Below are positions 14,601 through 23,899 of a stretch of 64,000 nucleotides of DNA, piece by piece. A program made the translations under genes and the position numbers. The DNA lies in assembly GCA_030248225.1 (NCBI GenBank), contig JASANE010019391.1, positions 1 through 64,000 on the forward strand. The letters run 5' to 3'. How positions within the stretch are numbered: position 1 is the first letter of the stretch; each line of letters begins with the position of its first letter. The stretch comes from Trileptium ribeirensis. Taxonomy: Eukaryota; Nematoda; Enoplea; Enoplida; Thoracostomopsidae. Below the pieces are notes generated by a model. It was given only the letters and a program-made list of their open reading frames with translations, was not told the DNA's origin and did no database searches.

Positions 14601-16713
14601 TATTTTTCTTCAAGGTGACGCAACGGCAAAAGATATCGATACGGGGATGAAACTGGGTTGTGGTCATCCTATGGGCCCGTTTGAGCTGGCAGATTACGTC
14701 GGATTGGATACAATGAAATTCATTGTCGATGGTGAGATATTACCGTTTCGATTACTTTTGTAACGTTTTATGTGTAGTGGAAGCTGAATCGACTGTTATT
14801 TAGATTAGATTTAGATTTAGATATTTCAGCGCAATAAGGAACGCATTTAGAGAATATCGGAGTTACGTTAACTACATTACGCTAGTATAACGTGATTATT
14901 TTATGTGCTCTGAATAAGAGCAATGACAATCGCGATGTTGTAATTACATTATTGTTTAACAACATTCACGCCCAGAAATAAAAACCAAATTTTCCGCTAG
15001 TCGTTCGTGACCAATTCCTAAAAACCTACACTACCCGACAAAATCACGGTCATTCGCTCGCGACTCGCTCAAAATAAATTTGTGCAAGAATATAATTTGT
15101 TGTTAATTTAAATAGTTTCGAAATCTCGAGCGATCCACTGGATCGCAACTCGCTGTCTCGAAATGCGATATTCATTTCCGTACTGTACTTTGTCAAAACT
15201 TTGAAAATTTAACTTTCACCCGGTATTTTTAAACTATGGCTTATAGCTTGAAAATGTTTGCTTTGTCGAAGAATTCATAACAGGCAGTTGTATCGAGAGT
15301 TGTAGCTCTCAACGACATAAAGAGGTGGCCGCCATTTTTCGATCAGATAGCTCTGGCAGGCGTTATAGCCGAAAATGTTGGGTACCACAAGTGGCCAAAA
15401 TTAGAAAGTCACCAATTCATGTCGATTCGGTGAGAATTTTATTCCACACGATTTTCAACCGTTGTTCTCTTGGCAAAATGCCCCTGGCAAATCGGACTCC
15501 CCCGTTTCGGAACCAAGGGGGGCCCGGTTCATGCCCCTAACAAAGTTTTTGGTACATGGAGAGCCCCGAAGAGTTATGTGTGAAACATACGGACAAAAAG
15601 ATTTTTTGCGCGATAAGGTGTTATTAGTCAAATATAGATGTGCCCCTAACTGTGCATTTGCCCTGCTCCCATGATTTTTTACCTAAATTTTCACAAAGCC
15701 GATACGACTTTTTGATTTTGGCTGTTGTGGGTAACCCAACATTTTGCAGCTCTAAAGCCAAAGTTTCAAAAATACCGCCTTAAAAAATTTCCAAATTTTT
15801 ACAAAGTACGTTTTGTGCTTGTTGGAGGTGAATGATAAGATTATGGCATTATTTAATCCATTAAACATGTAGCTTTCATTATTTTGAACCCTAGATTGGG
15901 TTGATTATCAAACTTGTGGCACGATATCGAAGGCAAATTAGTGAAATAGTCAAATTTCGCCACTTTTGCAATATAGATGTATGCTGATCATTAGAATGTG
16001 TGCTGAATGTGATAAGAGCAATCGCATTTGTGTGATGTGCATCAAAGACAAGTGTTTGGATCCTACAACATAAACATCACTCTTCAAACTACAGTACGCG
16101 TCCAAAAATGACCACCGAATTTCGAGCGAGCGAGTCGCGAGCAACGAAACTGTTTAAATTATAATAAATTATATTTTTAGAACAAATTTATCTCGAGCGA
16201 GACTCGAGCCAGTCGCAAGCGAGCGACAGTCATTTTTGCCGGGTACTATACATTAATTTTTCTTAATGTGATATATAAGTTTAAAAACTTTTTCTTCTGT
16301 TTGGTCATTGCAAGAAGAAATAGATTTTCGGTTTGATATATGACTAAAATAGCCGCTGCGTTACTATCGAAGTATTGCTGTAGAACAGTTGCTATCGTGG
16401 GACTTTAAAATTGGGCTCAGGGACCTGGATTTGAAACTAAGCACAATTATGTATTCGCTCCGTTATACCTCGCTTTGTTTATGTACTAGTGTAATATGTA
16501 ATACACATTATACGAAATAATACATAAATAATTCCGTGGACGTAGAAAATTTCATTTCTACCAAGTCTGATGTATTCATGCATTGTATTTGTTTCAGTTT
16601 TCCATGCCTCTGAGCCAAACAATCCACTTTTTAAACCGATTCCATTGTTAGAAAAAATGGTTGCTGATGGCAAGTTTGGAAGAAAGTCGGGCGAGGGCTT
16701 TTACAAATACTAG
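2485..16713 (+). CDS. HADH: 3-hydroxyacyl-CoA dehydrogenase, mitochondrial (seven exons; N-terminus outside window)
   Basis: Spliced CDS is join(2485-2613, 4381-4538, 7519-7645, 9349-9438, 11128-11200, 14615-14731, 16598-16713): 810 nt, 269 codons plus TAG. All introns are GT-AG and phases agree throughout (0, 2, 0, 0, 1, 1). The family catalyses NAD-dependent oxidation of L-3-hydroxyacyl-CoA in mitochondrial beta-oxidation. Visible signatures are the catalytic His and Glu in [14 protein letters not shown], Asn in [11 protein letters not shown], Ser in NTSSL, the [12 protein letters not shown] helix and the C-terminal [11 protein letters not shown]. Human HADH is 314 residues, so about 45 N-terminal residues (targeting peptide and GxGxxG strand) are missing and probably lie on an exon upstream of the window. 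No disabling change is seen, so this looks like a functional host gene. Its introns total about 13.4 kb and are loaded with small transposable elements. Confidence 0.95.
2614..4380 (+). other. HADH intron, about 1.8 kb, no gene seen
   Basis: The intron is AT-rich with no convincing coding stretch. A low-complexity segment at about 3478-3570 consists of alternating TTAAGCTTAGGCCTAA-like words on both strands. A related string recurs at about 17340-17375, so it is probably a dispersed repeat rather than a regulatory site. Confidence 0.6.
4381..4538 (+). CDS. HADH: HADH exon (NAD-binding domain, continued)
   Basis: The acceptor is CTCGTTATAG ending at 4380; the donor GTGAAT starts at 4539. It encodes 52 codons plus two bases. 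The segment with [20 protein letters not shown] matches the conserved strand-helix of the HADH Rossmann domain (VVEAIVENL in mammals). The exon ends in phase 2, and the next exon supplies the missing base. Confidence 0.92.
4651..5050. mobile_element. MITE-like element with short terminal inverted repeats
   Basis: The left end AGAGCATGTCACT (4651-4663) is matched in inverted orientation by AGTGACATTCTCT ending at 5050, with one mismatch. Internal GC-rich inverted words (GGGTTGCGCGAACCC near 4776) fit a foldback element. I see no convincing target-site duplication. The superfamily is not assigned. Confidence 0.4.
6249..7200 (-). pseudogene. Decayed minus-strand coding fragment, unidentified
   Basis: Reading the minus strand from about 7195 downwards gives a Ser/Tyr/Pro/Thr-rich stretch (for example [20 protein letters not shown] near 6900-6960). 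It is broken by a TGA near 7120 and a TAA near 6860, then resumes in another frame at 6831-6634 ([20 protein letters not shown]). A basic segment ([10 protein letters not shown] near 6490) and an Arg/Tyr/Glu-rich segment (6464-6249) follow in further frames. The composition resembles the activation region of a transcription factor. Broken frames without introns suggest a retrocopy. I do not recognise the parent gene, and chance open frames remain possible. Confidence 0.3.
7519..7645 (+). CDS. HADH: HADH exon (catalytic His/Glu segment)
   Basis: The acceptor is GTTGTTTTAG ending at 7518; the donor GTAAGG starts at 7646. One base completes the split Ser codon from the previous exon, then 42 codons follow. 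It holds the NTSSL substrate-binding serine and the [14 protein letters not shown] block with the catalytic His and Glu of the family. Confidence 0.95.
7646..9348 (+). other. HADH intron, about 1.7 kb, with repeats
   Basis: Besides the inverted-repeat element at 8064-8404, a roughly 65-bp sequence at 7908-7973 (GGAGATATTACAATTTTCGTG core) recurs at 8428-8494 in direct orientation, so these two copies bracket the element. A segment near 8740-8790 (CTTCGCTTCGCTCGGTTCACTC) resembles one near 61745-61775. No exon is seen. Confidence 0.55.
8064..8404. mobile_element. MITE-like element with ACTGGCCTGT terminal inverted repeats
   Basis: ACTGGCCTGT at 8064-8073 is mirrored by ACAGGCCAGT at 8395-8404. 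Both ends are flanked by ATA (8061-8063 and 8405-8407), which may be a 3-bp target duplication or a TA duplication plus one base. The 341-bp element has no coding capacity. GGGTGG/CCACCC-like words inside are partly self-complementary. Confidence 0.55.
9349..9438 (+). CDS. HADH: HADH exon (linker before C-terminal domain)
   Basis: The acceptor CTCACTATTTTAG ends at 9348; the donor GTAAAA starts at 9439. It has exactly 30 codons, phase 0 on both sides. [20 protein letters not shown] corresponds to the family's helix and the strand before the conserved D-T-P-G-F motif of the next exon. Confidence 0.93.
9573..9876. mobile_element. Foldback MITE-like element with GGTCGTTTTTCGGCT ends
   Basis: GGTCGTTTTTCGGCTTAC at 9573-9590 is inverted at 9859-9876. 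A second nested inverted pair, CTATCAGCTCGCCAA (about 9675) and TTGGCGAGCTGATAG (about 9762), lets most of the 304 bp fold into one long hairpin. No clear target duplication and no protein. Confidence 0.6.
9994..10130. mobile_element. Member of a GTAC-ended MITE family (divergent copy)
   Basis: The left end GTACTCGACAAAAGTGACTG resembles the left ends of the copies at 13831, 16094 and 17394. The right end (GGTACTCATTTCTGGAGAC) is a diverged inverted match. Boundaries are approximate. Confidence 0.4.
10330..10650 (+). repeat. Dispersed repeat, copy 1 of 2
   Basis: This segment and 12175-12450 are diverged direct copies. They share GATTTTCGA, the CTCCCCCA block, AGGTAA..AAATTT, GGTCAAC.CCC, TATTTTGAGGTG, CATAACAAAAACGG-like words and TATTTATGACAAAA, then AAGTAAAATGAAGTG, in the same order. 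No terminal repeats or ORF were identified. It probably belongs to a SINE- or MITE-like family. Confidence 0.6.
11128..11200 (+). CDS. HADH: HADH exon (D-T-x-G-F motif)
   Basis: The acceptor GTGATTTAG ends at 11127; the donor GTATTT starts at 11201. It has 24 codons plus one base, encoding [20 protein letters not shown]. The Asn of NRLL is a conserved active-site residue of the family. The mammalian Pro of DTPGF is Asn here. Confidence 0.94.
12175..12450 (+). repeat. Dispersed repeat, copy 2 of 2
   Basis: Direct-orientation counterpart of 10330-10650; see the shared block order given there. It differs by a GC-richer central part (GGCGGCCCCTCCACG near 12252). The two copies sit in adjacent introns of the same gene. 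Confidence 0.6.
13831..14075. mobile_element. GTAC-ended MITE family, longer copy
   Basis: GTACTCGCCAGAAATGACTG at 13831 is mirrored by AGTCATTTCTGACGTATAC ending at 14075. The interior repeats TGTTCGTTCGATGTTCG-like words in place of the TCGCTCGCTCGAG words of its relatives, so it is a distinct subfamily. Confidence 0.55.
14615..14731 (+). CDS. HADH: HADH exon (C-terminal helical domain)
   Basis: The acceptor TTTTTCTTCAAG ends at 14614; the donor GTGAGA starts at 14732. Two bases complete the split Gly codon. [20 protein letters not shown] is a hallmark of the C-terminal dimerisation domain (YPMGPFELLDYVGLDT in mammals). The exon ends in phase 1. Confidence 0.95.
15031..15188. mobile_element. 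GTAC-ended MITE family copy
   Basis: The left end CTACCCGACAAAATCACGGTC and right end ATTCATTTCCGTACTGTAC are diverged family termini. Internal CATTCGCTCGCGACTCGCTC and CTCGAGCGATCCACTGGATC words match the copies at 16094 and 17394. Confidence 0.55.
16094..16246. mobile_element. GTAC-ended MITE family copy
   Basis: GTACGCGTCCAAAAATGACC at the left is mirrored by GTCATTTTTGCCGGGTAC at the right. Inside, TTTCGAGCGAGCGAGTCGCG and CTCGAGCGAGACTCGAGCC flank an AT-rich centre. It is about 153 bp and non-coding. Confidence 0.65.
16598..16713 (+). CDS. HADH: HADH terminal exon
   Basis: The acceptor GTATTTGTTTCAG ends at 16597 and the stop TAG is at 16711-16713. It reads [18 protein letters not shown] and [11 protein letters not shown], matching the family's C-terminus (NPLHQPSPSLNKLV...GKKTGEGFYKYK in mammals). 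No canonical AATAAA is obvious in the first 200 bases after the stop. Confidence 0.95.
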
Positions 16714-18359
16714 CTGTGGGATAGTACATGAAAGGATTATATTATCAGTAGTAATATTTTAGACTCTGTCGTGATTCATATATATCATCACCGATTGATG
16801 CATGTTTTCGTAGAGAGTGAGCCGCTTATTTGCTCACTCGAAATAATATGACAGTAGTTTAAAGCGCGTCCTGTAGATTACGCTGTAATTCTAGCGTGTG
16901 TTGAACCTTTAAACGCTTTGGATGAAAATGTAAAAAGTTTCGCATTTGGTGTTTGGATAACACTTAATAACCCTTTAACGCCTGAATTAATTTGTGTACC
17001 GTGCAATCTTTGAGGAACTCCAGCTAACAACGGGTCAAACTCTGATTGCATGAAAGCAGTAAAAGTGGCGTACACAAAGCACTGAGCTATGCAGGAGTTA
17101 TTGCCACGTTCCTTAAGGAATTAAAGACTATCAAAGCACAACAGGCATTATACGGCAATCTCGCGTAAAACAGCAATTCACAATGTCAGTTGTCCCGTCT
17201 GGTGGACAAAAGAGGTTAAAAGAACTGCGTTTCTATAAATATTTGATTTGCGAGCACTTATAAAGCGCAACTTATAAGTTGTGCGGCCAATGTAATATTT
17301 AGGGGCAGAAGTGAAACGCATGCTATGCCGTTCTCGATATACTAAGCCTGAGCCTTAGATTTAGCCTAAGTTAAGGTTCCTATATGAGCTACGGTACCCA
17401 CCAAAAATGACTGTCGCTCGCTCGAGACTCGCTCTAAATAAATTTGTTCTAAAAATAGAATTTTCTATTAATTAAAATAGTTGTGAAATCTCGAGCGAGC
17501 CACTCGCTCGAAATGCGACGGTCATTTTTGGCGAGTACTGCATGTACTAAGCCTAAGATTAAATCGGGGGCTGCTGCCCCCGAACCCCCCGCTCTAAGCT
17601 GTTCTTCTTTTTAACGTTATAACGTCCGGCCCCTAAAGGTGACATGGGCCAGTTGTGCCTAATGCAAAGTACGAGCATTATCAGCTATCATAATATAAAA
17701 GAGAATTTAATTTTGGCGTCGGTTGTAAGGTCCAGACGAGAATTTGTTGCGCATAATTGTGGTCAGCCTATATACATGCTCATCGTGTAGTCGGCTTAAT
17801 TTGTAGCGAAAAGTAGTAGGTTTAAATTCGGAACGTTTTGTTGTTATGTCGTGTTCGCATTATATGCGGCTAGCATTATAGGTTGTGAAAGCGTTGTGGC
17901 AATATTACTACTGGAGGGATGAAAATCCCTTCAAGACGTGTTTAAATTCTCTCGCCATGATAGATAAGAAAAGGATCTATAATATATTTACTTAGATTTA
18001 TATTTATTTCGCTGTTGCTTAAGGCAAAAACGAAGTTCCATATTAGTTAGATCCGTTTTTGATCCGACCGGTGGACGTCAGCATCTGTGGTTCCAGCTAA
18101 AGGTTACCAAAGTATACTAAATAAACAATTTGTACTACAGCTCATCAATACATCCATGAATGTTTTATTATATTGCGGGTAAGCCATACAGGAAACTACT
18201 TTGTTATATTTTGGAAAACAGTGTCTGTTCGTCAGTTCTGTCTACCTAACAGTATATTGGTCAATTCACATAAATATAATTTAGATAACATTGCCTCTGA
18301 AATTATATATATTTAACCATTCCATTTTTTTATATTTCGGGCGGCTTTAGTGTTTTATA
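16714..18359. other. Intergenic, no gene recognised; one MITE
   Basis: Downstream flank of HADH. Apart from the MITE at 17394-17538 and a TTAAGCCTAA-type low-complexity patch near 17340-17375, I see nothing I can support. Confidence 0.5.
17394..17538. mobile_element. GTAC-ended MITE family, best-preserved copy
   Basis: GTACCCACCAAAAATGACTG at 17394 is mirrored by GTCATTTTTGGCGAGTAC ending at 17538. CTCGCTCGAGACTCGC and CTCGAGCGAGCCACTCGC occupy the two arms around an AT-rich loop. The shared GTAC at both ends suggests TA duplication by a Tc1/mariner-type transposase, by inference only. Confidence 0.65.
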
Positions 18360-18399
18360 AAATGACCCTTGTTTATTCGACGATCATGGAGTAGTTAGC

Positions 18400-19320
18400 C
18401 GACTATTCGAGATTGTTAAAATTGGAATTGTATGCCATGAACTGTCTTCAACAGTCGTTAGAGACCTAAATGCTAAAAATAGGTAAAAAATGAATTTGTA
18501 TACGCTTGCTGTTTAATATATCGACCATTTGAAATTTTTAATATTGGAAGTGTATGTCACTAACTGTCTTCAACATCCGTTAGAGAGCTAAATGTTAAAA
18601 ATAGGTAAAAATGAATTTTATCCGCTGACTGTTTAATATATGGACCATTTGAAATTTTTAAAATTGGAAGTGTATGTCACTAACTGTCTTCAACAGTCGT
18701 TAGAGAGCTAAATGTTAAAAATAGGTAAAAATGAATTTTATCCGCTGACTGTTTAATATATGGACCATTTGAAATTTTTAATATTGGAAGTGTATGTCAC
18801 TAACTGTCTTCAACAGTCGTTAGAGAGCTAAATGTGAAAAATAGATAAAAATGAATTTGTATACGCTTGCTGTTTTATATATCGACCATTTGAAATTTTT
18901 AAAATTGGAAGTGTATGTCACTAACTGTCTTCAACAGTCGTTAGAGAGCTAAATGTGAAAAATAGGTAAAAATGAATTTGTATACGCTTGCTGTTTAATA
19001 TATCGACCATTTGAAATTTTTAAAATTGGAAGTGTATGTCACTAACTGTCTTCAACAGTCGTTAGAGAGCTAAATGTTAAAAATAGGTAAAAATGAATTT
19101 TATCCGCTGACTGTTTAATATATCGACCATTTGAAATTTTTAATATTGGAAGTGTATGTCACTAACTGTCTTCAACATCCGTTAGAGAGCTAAATGTTAA
19201 AAATAGGTAAAAATGAATTTTATCCGCTGACTGTTTAATATATGGACCGTTTGAAATTTTTAAAATTGGAAGTGTATTTCATTAATATTGTCTTCAACAG
19301 CCGTTAGAGAGCTAAATTTG
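18400..19320 (+). repeat. Eight-copy tandem repeat, unit about 120 bp
   Basis: The landmark CAACAGTCGTTAGAGAG (or CAACATCCGTTAG) recurs at about 18452, 18572, 18692, 18812, 18933, 19053, 19173 and 19294, a 120-121 bp period. Each unit holds TGTATGTCACTAACTGTCTT, AAAAATAGGTAAAAATGAAT, and either TATCCGCTGACTG or TATACGCTTGCTG, so two sequence variants are interspersed. The first and last units are the most diverged. Minisatellite-like and non-coding. Confidence 0.9.
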
Positions 19321-20286
19321 AGAAATAGGTAAAAAGTGAATTTATGTCCGGTAGCTGTTTGCGATGCGTTTGATGATTGCTTGGTGGGTTTTTTTGCTCG
19401 GACTCTATTAATGCCGTTCCTTCTTTGCTCGGATGGCAGTGGTCATTTCTTGTATGTACTGTAATTATTATCAACATTATATTTTTAGTATTCGCGTAGA
19501 ACAAATTTATCCACCTATGTCCATATACATTAACAAACGCTTTAACTTAATATTAGGAGCACATTAAGTCCTTCTACTAAAACTCAGATTGTGGAATACG
19601 AAATGCGGTGTAGCGTTCGGCGTACAATAATTTGAGTATTAGCACAACAATTTCTAAATGTTTCCATAGTCGCATATCTATGTATTTGCACTGCCGAACA
19701 TGCCTGCAACCAATTTATAGTGTTATGAAAAGTGTGTACATACAATAACTAGTTAAGACAGAGCGTTTAATTGTACATAAAGTGCTATATTTCACATGTA
19801 AGTATAGAAAGGTATTCTGTAACAAAGCGTTTGGAGTTGGCCCTTTTGATTGCGAGTAGCTGAAAATAAAAAGGTGTTATAATCAAAAGATCTCTTTTTT
19901 AATCCCGCATAGGATGAGCATCGGGAATGTGACTATATTTTCGATTCAGTATGTCCAAATGAAGCATATATATAATACATAACACCTTTCTAGTGGTGAC
20001 GAGGCATCTATAATAGAAAATTTATATACACAGAGAAGGTTTTTTAATGAAAATGTCAAAAAAACACCATTTAGTCTCAACCCATCAATTATAAACCTCT
20101 AACGTTAATCTATTGTTTTTATAACTCGTTAGACGGTTGGAATATATCTTATTTTGGTACTGTTTGGCAGGTCTGGTAACAAACGATAATGGATGGGTGT
20201 TTGTAAAAAAATATTTATTTATTGGGAGAGGTTGTTACCCGAAAAAGTGAAACAAAAACAACATGAATATATAGATGCAATACATA

Positions 20287-20377
20287 TGTGCCCATTGGAG
20301 GTAGGGGGTTATCGCCGAGGGATGGACGTCCCTTAGCTATATATATTTATACGTCCCCCGTGCACCAATGGCGCACA
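20287..20377. repeat. Short inverted-repeat element
   Basis: TGTGCCCATTGG at 20287-20298 is mirrored by CCAATGGCGCACA ending at 20377, with GTAGGGGG and CGTCCCCCG complementary inside. About 91 bp; a hairpin-forming remnant of unknown origin. Confidence 0.45.
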
Positions 20378-21049
20378 GAAACTTTTTAGAAATTTGGAGA
20401 AGTTTGTCATAAATTGGGAGAATTTTGGTAAAATTTTTTGAAAATTATGAGTATATATTTCACATCTTCAGAAATGGTCCTCCCTGTCGTATCACCATTA
20501 CACAGCCACACCGGAGCCATCTATCCACCTCAGACGAATCATCTTTGGCATGTATGGTGAACAGGCTAGTACTATATCACAATTCATTTTATAGTATATC
20601 TTTCATGTGTGGAACTAACGGTTCAAAAAATTTTAGTGTTTCCTGTCAAATTTTAAAAGTCTAGGTATCCATACATTTTATATCATGGTCTATTTTATGG
20701 CATCAGCTTACTAGTCGTACGAAACCACACTGATGTTGCTCACACAAGGGTTTCTACGGTTGTGGTAGACAAATCGACAATGTGTTTGCTCAAAAGCTAT
20801 ATATTACTGTGATTTGAAATGTCTTGCCTTTGCGAATTATTAGTTAGCACTCTGTTATGTTTTATGTGCGAAATAAAAATGATTGTGAAGTTTAAGATAA
20901 TCCATGCCAAAAATTAATCTGCCACACGAGGACGCTATCGCTAAGCCACATGCACCATTCAACTCACGTTGCAATACGCTAGCGCGAACTTCTGAAAACG
21001 GTGCGGATATGCCCCCAGCACTACAAACGTTATTAAATAGAGTACAGAT

Positions 21050-21880
21050 CAGAGATGGAACCTGATGACGATTTTGTGACCCGGTCTTGGTAGTGACTCG
21101 GTGAACCGGTTACGTTATTAACCTTATGTCGAGGCTATTTGGAAAAGCAAACTATTCATAATTAGCGAATTCGTAAAAGAAAGCGGTGGCAGACCGCAAT
21201 TAGAGACGGTTAATAATAATTGCGTTTAGAGTAGCGCCTTTCGGCTCGGGTCTTCCGACAGAAAGCCAGGCTACGTTCGTGTTCTAATAATTAAAGTTTG
21301 CAATTGAATAATATATTAGAGAAAACTTAAATGTACACACCACCAGACGAACTACATATATGGTTGCTTTTAGAGTTTTTAAGAAGCGTCCAAAGGTTTT
21401 CAGTTACACTAGGCTGCGACAGATACGTGGTTAGGCATGGCTCCTCAGACATCATGGCAGTGTCGGCACGGATGACTCTAGAGCCCATCCAAGCCTAGAG
21501 CCCAAATTCACGTCTTTAGTAAATAGCGACACTTACACACCTACTACTCCTCAAGATATTAAATTTTGTTTTTGGACTCCACGGCCCATGAAAGAAATGA
21601 ATGTGCTCAATAAGACAGCCAACGCACTTGAACAAACCTTCCGGCCCGCTTTTTGTTGCGAATTTATAGCAATCATCATCGAAGAGCTTGCTTTACCTGC
21701 ACTTGAGTGGTCATGTCTCTGCGGACTCGCTTAGCAGATAAAGAACTGAGCAAAATGAGCTGGTCTGTTGAATACAGTGGAGAAGAGAGTACTTCCGTCC
21801 ATTGAATTAAACCGGGTCACTCACCATGAATCGGTGGCCCAGCCAGCGATGTAACCCGAAGTGACCCGGTTCCATCTCAG
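21050..21880. mobile_element. hAT-like non-autonomous inverted-repeat element (tentative)
   Basis: CAGAGATGGAACC at 21050-21062 is mirrored by GGTTCCATCTCAG ending at 21880 (one mismatch). Subterminal GTGACCCGGT words face each other near 21076 and 21862. The CAGAGATGG-type end is typical of hAT elements. I cannot see a clean 8-bp duplication, and a second CCCATCTCATTTAC at about 21902 hints at rearrangement of the right end. No intact transposase frame. Confidence 0.4.
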
Positions 21881-22237
21881 ATTTACATTTCATTACCCAG
21901 TCCCATCTCATTTACAGATAAAAGTCCCTATCATAGTTGCGTTTTTTATAATTGATAGCTGATTTCAGCAAGAAACTGATCATTGCTTCAAACAATTCTT
22001 TATTTTTGGCGAGCACATGCAAAAGTATATATCATTTACTCACGTCGGCACGGTTCATTTTTGGATAAAGTATGGGATCTGAAGTAACTTCACTTTGTGA
22101 ACAATCACAACTAAATAAGGTGGACACGTTTGTCGGTTTTATAAAATTTTTCGGTTAACCGATTAGTGCAAAAACCGACCAATTAGCTGGTTTTTTTAAA
22201 TAACTAGTTAACCGACTGCTTGGATACTAAATTAGTA

Positions 22238-22241
22238 CAAT
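22238..22241. repeat. Target-site duplication CAAT, left copy
   Basis: CAAT immediately precedes the TG of the 5' LTR and recurs directly after the CA of the 3' LTR. Four-base duplications are usual for Ty3/Gypsy integrases. Confidence 0.85.
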
Positions 22242-23825
22242 TGTAACAGGGCCGCTTCGGCCCTGTCACGACCACTTCAAGGCGTTCGCACTCAAAATTG
22301 TAACGGGATGCGTCGGCACGCGGCTGGTTGTATATACAAAGGTCGCATTGTGTCAGTTAACCATTTTGTATAAAATATCGCTTGTCGACGGAAGCTGGAA
22401 AACAGTCGAACGCCCAACCTGTAGGCATCATGTGTTATAGGATTGACGGTCGCAACCGTCCGGGAATAGGAGGCCCCTGGCTGCACATTCGAGGAAGCAC
22501 GTTTATTAAGACCGAAATGAAAAATATTAAATTTACTTGGTTTTAGCAATATACTAGGTAATGGTTACAGCAAACAACAAGTAAAACTAAGCGGAATCAC
22601 ACTTTTGGTGGTCTTCGTAAGCGTGCGGAACGACGGACGCCGGGTTAATTCGAAGGCCCGCCACCGTCTACGGTGCCGTGATCCGGAACTTAACCACAAC
22701 AGACGGGTAGAACACGTTGGGGAACTTCCTAAACCGCTCCGGACAACGCCAGAACTTCGCTTGTGATACGTAGAGACAATCGCTACTTACGCTAGGTAGG
22801 ATTGTCACCGTGGAACCCGGACTATCACTTTCCATGCAGTTAGGACATATTATATATAAAGTATGTATATGTGTCTATTTATGTGTGTGCCCTGTGGACA
22901 ACTTATTAGGCAAAAACGCCTTGTTTCTGTAGCTTATTGCAGTATGCAACCGATACAAGACCCCACTTTCCGACATTCCCGTCGCCATACCCCGCGTCGG
23001 AACCGGCGCATGCGACCCCTCGTTTATTCATCGTAACCAGTGGAATCCAACAATACGCGCCGAACCTCCGTCCGAGTCCCCGTTGACCCGCTGTAGTCAC
23101 TCGAGGATGCCTAGAAAGCTGTTGTCAACTTGCACCGATAATTCGAGATTTTTTCGCTCTACTCTAAAATGGGCGAACCGCCCCTCATTGGATTCGTCTC
23201 GATGAGACATTTCCAAAAATACCCGGCGGGTCTCGATCCGCCGCCCCGTTAACCCGGACGACCAACAAACGCGCCCCCCACCGTAGCCATCACTCTCTCT
23301 AATCGCCGCGATTTTAGTACCGTTTTTACTCCTGCCGCCCCAGTAGCGATATCACCCCTCATTTAAATCGTCGTTGGACGGTGAGTCCAACGATACCCGG
23401 CGGGCGTCGCTCCGCCCAACCGTTAACGCAGGAGAGCCCGCTAAAGCTCCCCATACTAACACACAGCCGAACCCATAAGTGGGTTCCGACCCGTTACTAA
23501 GTATACCCCCTTTGTGTTAGGTATCAATCAACCCCGTTTTCCGTCCTGAGACCGAATCTGACCCCAGCCCCTCGAAATTCCCACTGGATTCCCCTTGTCC
23601 CGCTACCCTTCCCACGCCCTCCTCGTGTCCTCGCTGTCCTTTTCGCTTTTGTCCTCGTTCTCTCTCTAACCGACGTTTCTGGTCGGTTTTCCTCTTTGTC
23701 GTCTTGATGTTGTTGTGTTGGACGTGCTGTGTGTGTGTTTATTCTGAGCGACCTTTCTGTCGCTCAGGACGCCATTATGTCTAGTGTGTGCGCGTTGTGT
23801 GTATTTGTATGTGTGTATGTATGTA

Positions 23826-23899
<74 letters not shown>

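Larger units (their letters stand above)
11201..14614 (+). other. HADH intron, about 3.4 kb
   Basis: It holds the second copy of the dispersed repeat (12175-12450) and a GTAC-ended MITE (13831-14075). Otherwise AT-rich sequence with no exon. A C-run is at 12613-12622. Confidence 0.6.
14732..16597 (+). other. HADH intron, about 1.9 kb, with two MITE copies
   Basis: GTAC-ended MITE copies lie at about 15031-15188 and 16094-16246. The remainder, including 15200-16090, has no recognised gene. Confidence 0.6.
19321..22241. other. Intergenic flank of the giant element
   Basis: A small inverted-repeat element (20287-20377) and a hAT-like element (21050-21880) lie here. The 22130-22235 stretch has palindromic CGGTTAACCG and ACCGACCAATTAGCTGGT words just before the LTR. 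No host gene is supported. Confidence 0.5.

Noticed and set aside
18400..19320. CRISPR-like array
   Set aside because: Units of 120 bp are repeated throughout without unique spacers, in an animal genome; it is a minisatellite.
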